This document shows, piece by piece, positions 61,781 to 64,000 of a DNA stretch of 64,000 nucleotides (position 1 is its first letter; the number at the start of each line of letters is the position of its first letter). Source of the DNA: Fodinibius sp036381435 (GTDB lineage: Bacteria; Bacteroidota; Rhodothermia; Balneolales; Balneolaceae); NCBI GenBank assembly GCA_036381435.1, contig DASVCW010000041.1, positions 1-64,000 on the forward strand, written 5' to 3'. Below the pieces are notes generated by a model, which did no database searches, had not been told where the DNA came from, and saw only the letters and a list, made by a program, of their open reading frames with translations. A program made the position numbers and the translations under genes.

Positions 61781-62527
61781 TTATAATCCAATCCGCATAC
61801 CTAGTTTAGGAATCAGCATATCAGTATCAGATTCAATCTGTTCAAAAAGAACACCGCTTGCCCCCGCACGAATTGAATTTTCTGCCAAATAATCGGCTTC
61901 CGAACCAAAAAGATATCTCACACCCAAATTAATTGAAAGAGTTCTGCCGGTGTCCGGCTCTTTAAAAACCACAATATCAACTCCGGCACCGATGCCATAA
62001 CTTATGGTAAAAGAATCAAAAGTGGATGAAGTTAGAATCTGCCCGTCATCAACAAAGGTTATAAGATCACCGTCATCAACAATAGCCTCACTTTCAATGA
62101 AAACATTAGAAGAAAGGTATTTAAAACCAAGCAAAGCATCTATATAAGGAGATATTTCTCCTTCGAATGGAAGCACACGTGCTACCAGATGAGTCATCAA
62201 AATGTTATTTCCCATTTCAACATTAACAACTGAAACACCCGTGACAGGAGCATTGCCGGTGGGATACCGGACCTCCAGGTAATTATCAAAACCGTAATTC
62301 AGCCATCCTATTTCTGTGGTAAGTACCAGTGGCAGGTTCGGCGTTCGTCCGCCAAAAGAAAACAAAATACCGGGAATAGGGCGGTCAAGATTATCTCCAA
62401 ATGCTCCTTGCGCAAAACCCCATACAATGCTTAATTCAGTCCGTACTTCCCTCTTTTCCTGGGCAACTACTAAGCCATTGCCAACAAAAAACAGCAACAT
62501 GACGGGCAGTAAAACTCTCTTGCTCAT
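61781..62527 (-). CDS. Outer-membrane beta-barrel-like protein
   Basis: 248 residues with a signal peptide (LLPVMLLFFVGNGLVVAQ). The mature part alternates amphipathic strands and loops (LVLTTEIGWLNYGFDNYLEV, TISYGIGAGVDIVV, SINLGVRYLFG), ending LGMRIGL, a typical barrel C-terminus. Function unknown; OmpA-like or PorT-like small barrels are the nearest comparison. Monocistronic. Confidence 0.78.
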   Translation of the reverse strand: MSKRVLLPVMLLFFVGNGLVVAQEKREVRTELSIVWGFAQGAFGDNLDRPIPGILFSFGGRTPNLPLVLTTEIGWLNYGFDNYLEVRYPTGNAPVTGVSVVNVEMGNNILMTHLVARVLPFEGEISPYIDALLGFKYLSSNVFIESEAIVDDGDLITFVDDGQILTSSTFDSFTISYGIGAGVDIVVFKEPDTGRTLSINLGVRYLFGSEADYLAENSIRAGASGVLFEQIESDTDMLIPKLGMRIGL

Positions 62528-62968
62528 GACAACCGAAACTTTTAAAACGCTCTCTTATAAATAGTTGTAATATATAAACTTAACCCTCGTCCTATACAAT
62601 AAGTTCCCTCTTTTTAAGGGTAAAGAGAAATATAAACGGAGCAGAGGTGTAGGTCGGGCATCTTGCCCGACAAGGAAAGGATTTAAATCAGCAGGGAAAT
62701 GTAAATCTGAACTTTTTGATCTCAGAATAAGGATTAACAATTTGAGAGGAGTCTGACAAGTAGTCTAAGATCTTCGTTTATCTCGTGCCGTCGCTCTGCG
62801 GCGCCTACGCTTAAAGCTCAAAGAAAGTGTGTTCTGCTAAGGGTTTAGGAGTGCAGCCTTTCATGGGCTGTATGAAAAGAACTATCTGTTTTTCTTTGTC
62901 GGGTTAGCAACCCGACCTACATAGAACCTTTATTTAAAATCGTCTATTTGACGGGCAAGATGCCTGTC
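62528..62968. repeat. Intergenic region with three GTAG-footed REP-like hairpins
   Basis: 441 bp without a gene. GTAG then GTCGGGCA-TCT-TGCCCGAC at 62649-62671 (plus orientation); GTCGGGTT-AGC-AACCCGAC then CTAC at 62898-62920 and GACGGGCA-AGA-TGCCTGTC then CTAC at 62950-62972 (both minus orientation). The first and second face each other about 250 bp apart, like the ends of the 170-bp elements at 11755 and 12503. Confidence 0.7.
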
Positions 62969-63634
62969 CTACATATCATTTAAAATTTCATTGATCTGCC
63001 TGATCTCATCCCTGCTTACTGTATGACCCATTCCGGGATAAATGGTTGAATTCACATTACCTTTCAGGTTCTCAAAAACCGCAGCCGTTTTATGAACGCG
63101 TTCTTCGGGAATATGGGGATCTACATCACTGCACCCCAGGAAAACGGGTGTATTTTCAAGTGACCCGCTATATAGCTCCGGATCTACTTTCTCTCCGATT
63201 AATCCACCACTCAAGCCAAAAACAGCACCATATTTTTGAGGATGACGTGCTACAAACTCGGTAGCGAGGCAAGCCCCCTGTGAAAATCCTAACAGCGCAA
63301 CTTTTTCTGGTGAAAAACCTTCATCCTTAAGTGAAGCTATAGCATCATAAATTGCCTGAAGTCCACTTGAAATGCCCGGTTCATTCATCTCTTTCGGTGC
63401 CATAAAGGATCGCGGATACCAGGTATAATCACTCGCTTGCAGTGCCTGGTAATGGATATCTTTCCGTTTGATCTCATTCGAGAATGTTAACATACTTTCA
63501 GCTGTGGCACCGCGTCCGTGAACTAAAACCATTGCTATATTTGCTGAGGTTGCATCAGCCCCGGCAGTAACTATCTTCTGATTTTGATGTGGGCCGTTGA
63601 AAGAATGATCGGGGTCGATGCGGAATAAAGGCAT
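62969..63634 (-). CDS. Alpha/beta hydrolase, phospholipase/carboxylesterase (MhqD-like)
   Basis: 221 residues. Nucleophile motif LLGFSQGACLATEFVA (Ser about 115), oxyanion-side VLVHGRGATAESM, acid GCSDVDPHIPEERV and histidine PGMGHTVSRDE complete the triad. The family hydrolyses small esters; in Bacillus the homologous MhqD works with the MhqO dioxygenase against quinones. Here the next gene on the same strand upstream encodes an MhqO-like protein, so a shared detoxification role is likely. Confidence 0.88.
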   Translation of the reverse strand: MPLFRIDPDHSFNGPHQNQKIVTAGADATSANIAMVLVHGRGATAESMLTFSNEIKRKDIHYQALQASDYTWYPRSFMAPKEMNEPGISSGLQAIYDAIASLKDEGFSPEKVALLGFSQGACLATEFVARHPQKYGAVFGLSGGLIGEKVDPELYSGSLENTPVFLGCSDVDPHIPEERVHKTAAVFENLKGNVNSTIYPGMGHTVSRDEIRQINEILNDM

Positions 63635-63720
63635 AAAGACAATTGTTAATTAGATTCTACAGTTTGGCCAATCTCCCTAAATCTCTCTTCTCCAAGGGAA
63701 CTTGGAGAAGCCATCAGGCT

Positions 63721-63760
63721 AAAGGTGCCAAGCACTTCGCAAGTACCCGGCACCTTTTTT
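63721..63760. terminator. Intrinsic terminator between the hydrolase and dioxygenase genes
   Basis: AAAGGTGCC ... GGCACCTTTTTT with an inner ACTTCGCAAGT hairpin. The T6 run favours termination of plus-strand reads; on the minus strand the tail is only TTT. It lies 8 bp past the stop of the MhqO-like gene. Confidence 0.6.
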
Positions 63761-63767
63761 AACTCAA

Positions 63768-64000
63768 TTAAATTTCAATAGTTGGCAGCGCGGCTTCGAT
63801 GGCTTCCCTTTGTGGCTCATGCCATGGTGTAAGTTCAAGCTTTTCAGCTTGGTCTTCACCGGGATTGGAATTTACAAAGTAACCCGGTCCATGCGTAGCC
63901 ATTTCAAAAAGTACTCCGCCCGGACTTCGAAAATAGACCGATTTGAAAAAGTGGCGGTCAATAATTTGGGTGGGTTGTAATCCGAATTCCATCACCTGCT
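63768..64000 (-). CDS. Ring-cleaving dioxygenase (VOC superfamily, MhqO-like), C-terminal part
   Basis: The minus-strand frame is open to the window edge, so the start lies beyond 64000. The visible 75 or so residues contain QIIDRHFFKSVYFRSPGGVL followed by FEMATHGPGYFVN, with the metal-binding Glu region of VOC dioxygenases, and end EIALPTIEI-like (EAALPTIEI). These enzymes open hydroquinone-type rings. The neighbouring MhqD-like hydrolase supports the assignment. Confidence 0.85.
   Translation of the reverse strand, partial: QVMEFGLQPTQIIDRHFFKSVYFRSPGGVLFEMATHGPGYFVNSNPGEDQAEKLELTPWHEPQREAIEAALPTIEI

Overview
The window (about 43% G+C by eye) looks like chromosome from a Gram-negative member of the Bacteroidota/Rhodothermota group, most likely a Balneolales-type marine or halophilic heterotroph. 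This is inference from a SusC/SusD pair, many exported peptidases and lipoproteins, class-typical orphan families (DUF3095, DUF6157, baeRF family 3, exported TPR-CHAT proteins), sparse Shine-Dalgarno sequences and intergenic regions packed with short hairpin repeats. No rRNA, CRISPR array, transposase, integrase or prophage is visible. Only one tRNA, tRNA-Pro(CGG), is present.

Layout. Bases 1-7242 carry the 3' end of a TolB-propeller/amidohydrolase gene, then, on the minus strand behind a bidirectional terminator, a SusC-SusD-small lipoprotein operon. Bases 7.6-18.6 kb are housekeeping: priA, a pepP-like aminopeptidase, a membrane-anchored Mur ligase, a sugar-phosphate nucleotidyltransferase, a CDF metal transporter and the CCA-adding enzyme. 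A small outer-membrane protein gene in this stretch is flanked by two copies of a 170-bp repeat. From 18.9 to 23.8 kb there are two nucleotidyl-cyclase-like genes (DUF3095 and a class III cyclase with a TolB-like domain), a PLP decarboxylase and a TetR regulator with paired operators. From 24.2 to 27.1 kb lies an ECF sigma / HEAT-repeat membrane protein / twin DUF4097 operon. A full-length paralogue of the first amidohydrolase follows, then an AsmA-like protein, an M14 peptidase and a second ECF sigma with a TPR membrane protein. scpA and an M28 peptidase come next.

Bases 40.6-47.0 kb hold two large exported TPR-CHAT putative cysteine peptidases on the minus strand. Between them, on the plus strand, is a 40-codon gene with a good ribosome binding site that encodes a Gly/Ser/Thr/Asp-rich peptide. 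I consider this the best candidate for an undescribed system. From 47.4 to 55.7 kb are ftsY, pgsA, a NUDIX hydrolase, a small HTH pair, DinB, DoxX, metK, ruvB and a baeRF protein. The last 8 kb carry small accessory genes: VOC, YqaE/Pmp3, a ParDE toxin-antitoxin pair, DUF6157, DUF72, an ArsR-SRPBCC-SRPBCC operon with two matching operators and a decayed third SRPBCC gene, a beta-barrel protein, and an MhqD/MhqO-like pair cut by the window edge.

The non-coding fraction is unusually structured. It contains GTAG-plus-hairpin REP-like sequences (single and paired head to head), palindromic units of about 97 bp, several multi-hairpin composites, and a GTGAGAAGTGAGA-type repeat that has been read into the 3' ends of both DUF4097 genes. 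No REP transposase gene lies inside the window, so the source of these repeats should be elsewhere in the genome.
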